Positions 62,807-64,000 of a stretch of DNA of 64,000 nucleotides are shown one piece after another. Below the pieces are notes generated by a model that was given only the letters and a program-made list of their open reading frames with translations, was not told the origin of the DNA and made no database searches. The position numbers and the translations under genes were made by a program. Within the stretch, counting starts at the first letter, position 1; each line of letters starts with the position of its first letter. Origin of the DNA: an uncultured Moraxella sp. (lineage in GTDB: Bacteria; Pseudomonadota; Gammaproteobacteria; Pseudomonadales; Moraxellaceae); the NCBI RefSeq assembly GCF_945873075.1, contig NZ_CAMCBS010000009.1, forward strand, positions 16,730 through 80,729, read 5' to 3'.

Positions 62807-63994
62807 ATGCTGACTGATACCGCCATTAAAAAGCTGAAACCATCCGACAAATGCACACATGGCAAAGTAGATAAATACACCGATGGGAACAGCTTACAAT
62901 TATGGGTAAGACATACAGGCGTAAAGTCATGGGTGATTGCCTACCGATGGCATGGCAAACAGCAAAGCATGACCATTGGCACATATCCAACTATCAGCCT
63001 ACAGCAGGCACGCATACACGCCCTATCAATCAAAGAGAAAATCAAACAAGGCATTGACCCAAAGCACGCCAAGCCAACAGCGGTGCTATTTGGTGATGTG
63101 GCAAATGATTACCACGCCAAAAGAAACCCCAACAACCCCGACAATGCAGGCAAACACACCGTAACTATTGGCACATACAACAGGGATTACAGAGCGTATA
63201 TTAACGACATAGCCCCAAAGCTTGCCCATATCGATATACAAGCCATCACGCCTGCAATGGTGCTAGATGTGGCAAAGACGATAGAGAAACGGGGAGCGGG
63301 TGACATGGCAAGCCGTTCAATACGCCAAATAGGGGCGATATACCAACACGCCATACACAAAGACCAATTCAACGGCGTATCACCGCATACAGGGCTAGAA
63401 AAGCAACTAGGCAAACGCCAAAAGCGTAACTATGCACGCATTGAATTTCATGAACTCAACGCCCTATTTGCTGATATTGAAAATTCCAACTGCCAACCAT
63501 TAACCAAGCTTGCTTTTCGGTTTCTTTGTTATACCTTTGTGCGCACCAAAGAAATGCGGTTTATGACATGGGGCGAAATTGATTTGCAGGCGTGTTTGTG
63601 GCGTATTCCTGCCAAGCGTATGAAAATGCGTAAAGACCACATTGTCCCACTATCAAGCCAAGCCATACAGATACTACAGACCATCAAGGCTATGGGGCTA
63701 AGTGATGAATTTGTTTTTTTCAATCCATCATCACGCAATGTTATCAGTGAAGCCATTTTGACAGCATCACTCAAAAGGCTAGGTTGGCAGGACAAAATGA
63801 CGGGGCACGGCTTTAGGGGATTGGCAAGCACCACACTACACGAACGCCAATACAATCACGATGCCATAGAATTGCAGTTAGCACACACAACAGGCAATGC
63901 CACTACACAAGCCTATGACCACGCCAAACACATCCCCTACCGCCAACTGTACCGGTCAACTATTTTCAAACAACCCCTAAGAGGGTTTTGTTAA
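62807..63994 (+). CDS. Tyrosine recombinase / integrase (P4-type)
   Basis: MLTDTAIKKLKPSDKCTHGKVDKYTDGNSLQLWVRHTGVKSWVIAYRWHGKQQSMTIGTYPTISLQQAR ... GHGFRGLASTTLHERQ ... QLAHTTGNATTQAYDHA. Confidence 0.95.
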   Translation: MLTDTAIKKLKPSDKCTHGKVDKYTDGNSLQLWVRHTGVKSWVIAYRWHGKQQSMTIGTYPTISLQQARIHALSIKEKIKQGIDPKHAKPTAVLFGDVANDYHAKRNPNNPDNAGKHTVTIGTYNRDYRAYINDIAPKLAHIDIQAITPAMVLDVAKTIEKRGAGDMASRSIRQIGAIYQHAIHKDQFNGVSPHTGLEKQLGKRQKRNYARIEFHELNALFADIENSNCQPLTKLAFRFLCYTFVRTKEMRFMTWGEIDLQACLWRIPAKRMKMRKDHIVPLSSQAIQILQTIKAMGLSDEFVFFNPSSRNVISEAILTASLKRLGWQDKMTGHGFRGLASTTLHERQYNHDAIELQLAHTTGNATTQAYDHAKHIPYRQLYRSTIFKQPLRGFC

Positions 63995-64000
63995 AAAACT

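Larger units (their letters stand above)
62620..64000 (+). mobile_element. Left part of a second integrative island at the tRNA-Pro 3' end (right end beyond window)
   Basis: Tyrosine integrase gene directly downstream of an intact tRNA in the same orientation; only one end is visible. Confidence 0.75.

Overview
64-kb chromosomal window from a gammaproteobacterium, most likely Moraxellaceae / Moraxella-like (inferred from gene content and protein style; not tested). Most of it is a conserved core: glnD (5'-truncated by the window edge), ssrA (tmRNA), codBA, nagZ, prc, gor, ilvC/ilvH/ilvI, queG, acpP-fabG-fabD-rpmF, and a complete S10-spc-alpha ribosomal superoperon (rpsJ to rplQ) with secY and rpoA. 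This is followed by rng, maf, gatCAB, a class III aminotransferase and tRNA-Pro(GGG). There are two accessory regions. (1) A complete ~10.5-kb island sits in the 3' end of ssrA. It is bounded by a 14-bp direct repeat (4015-4028 / 14475-14488) and carries a tyrosine integrase, a Toprim/DUF3987-like primase-helicase, a CHC2 zinc-finger protein, small regulators and a GNAT-type toxin-antitoxin pair. Its gene block is flanked by a near-perfect 266-bp inverted repeat, with a third partial copy; these repeats carry GGGAAAAT iteron-like motifs around a GCTATATATAGC palindrome. (2) The start of a second integrase island lies downstream of tRNA-Pro and runs off the window. Both islands have short repeats with 12-bp spacing just upstream of the integrase gene. 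The best candidate for something undescribed is the ssrA island: its inverted/iteron module, a possible RNA-based immunity region at 10.59-10.97 kb, and an unexplained right end. Secondary items are a low-GC decaying gene patch at 59.1-60.75 kb, a vapBC-like module inside the ilv cluster, and several structured intergenic leaders. All functional calls come from reading the translations; no database search was run.
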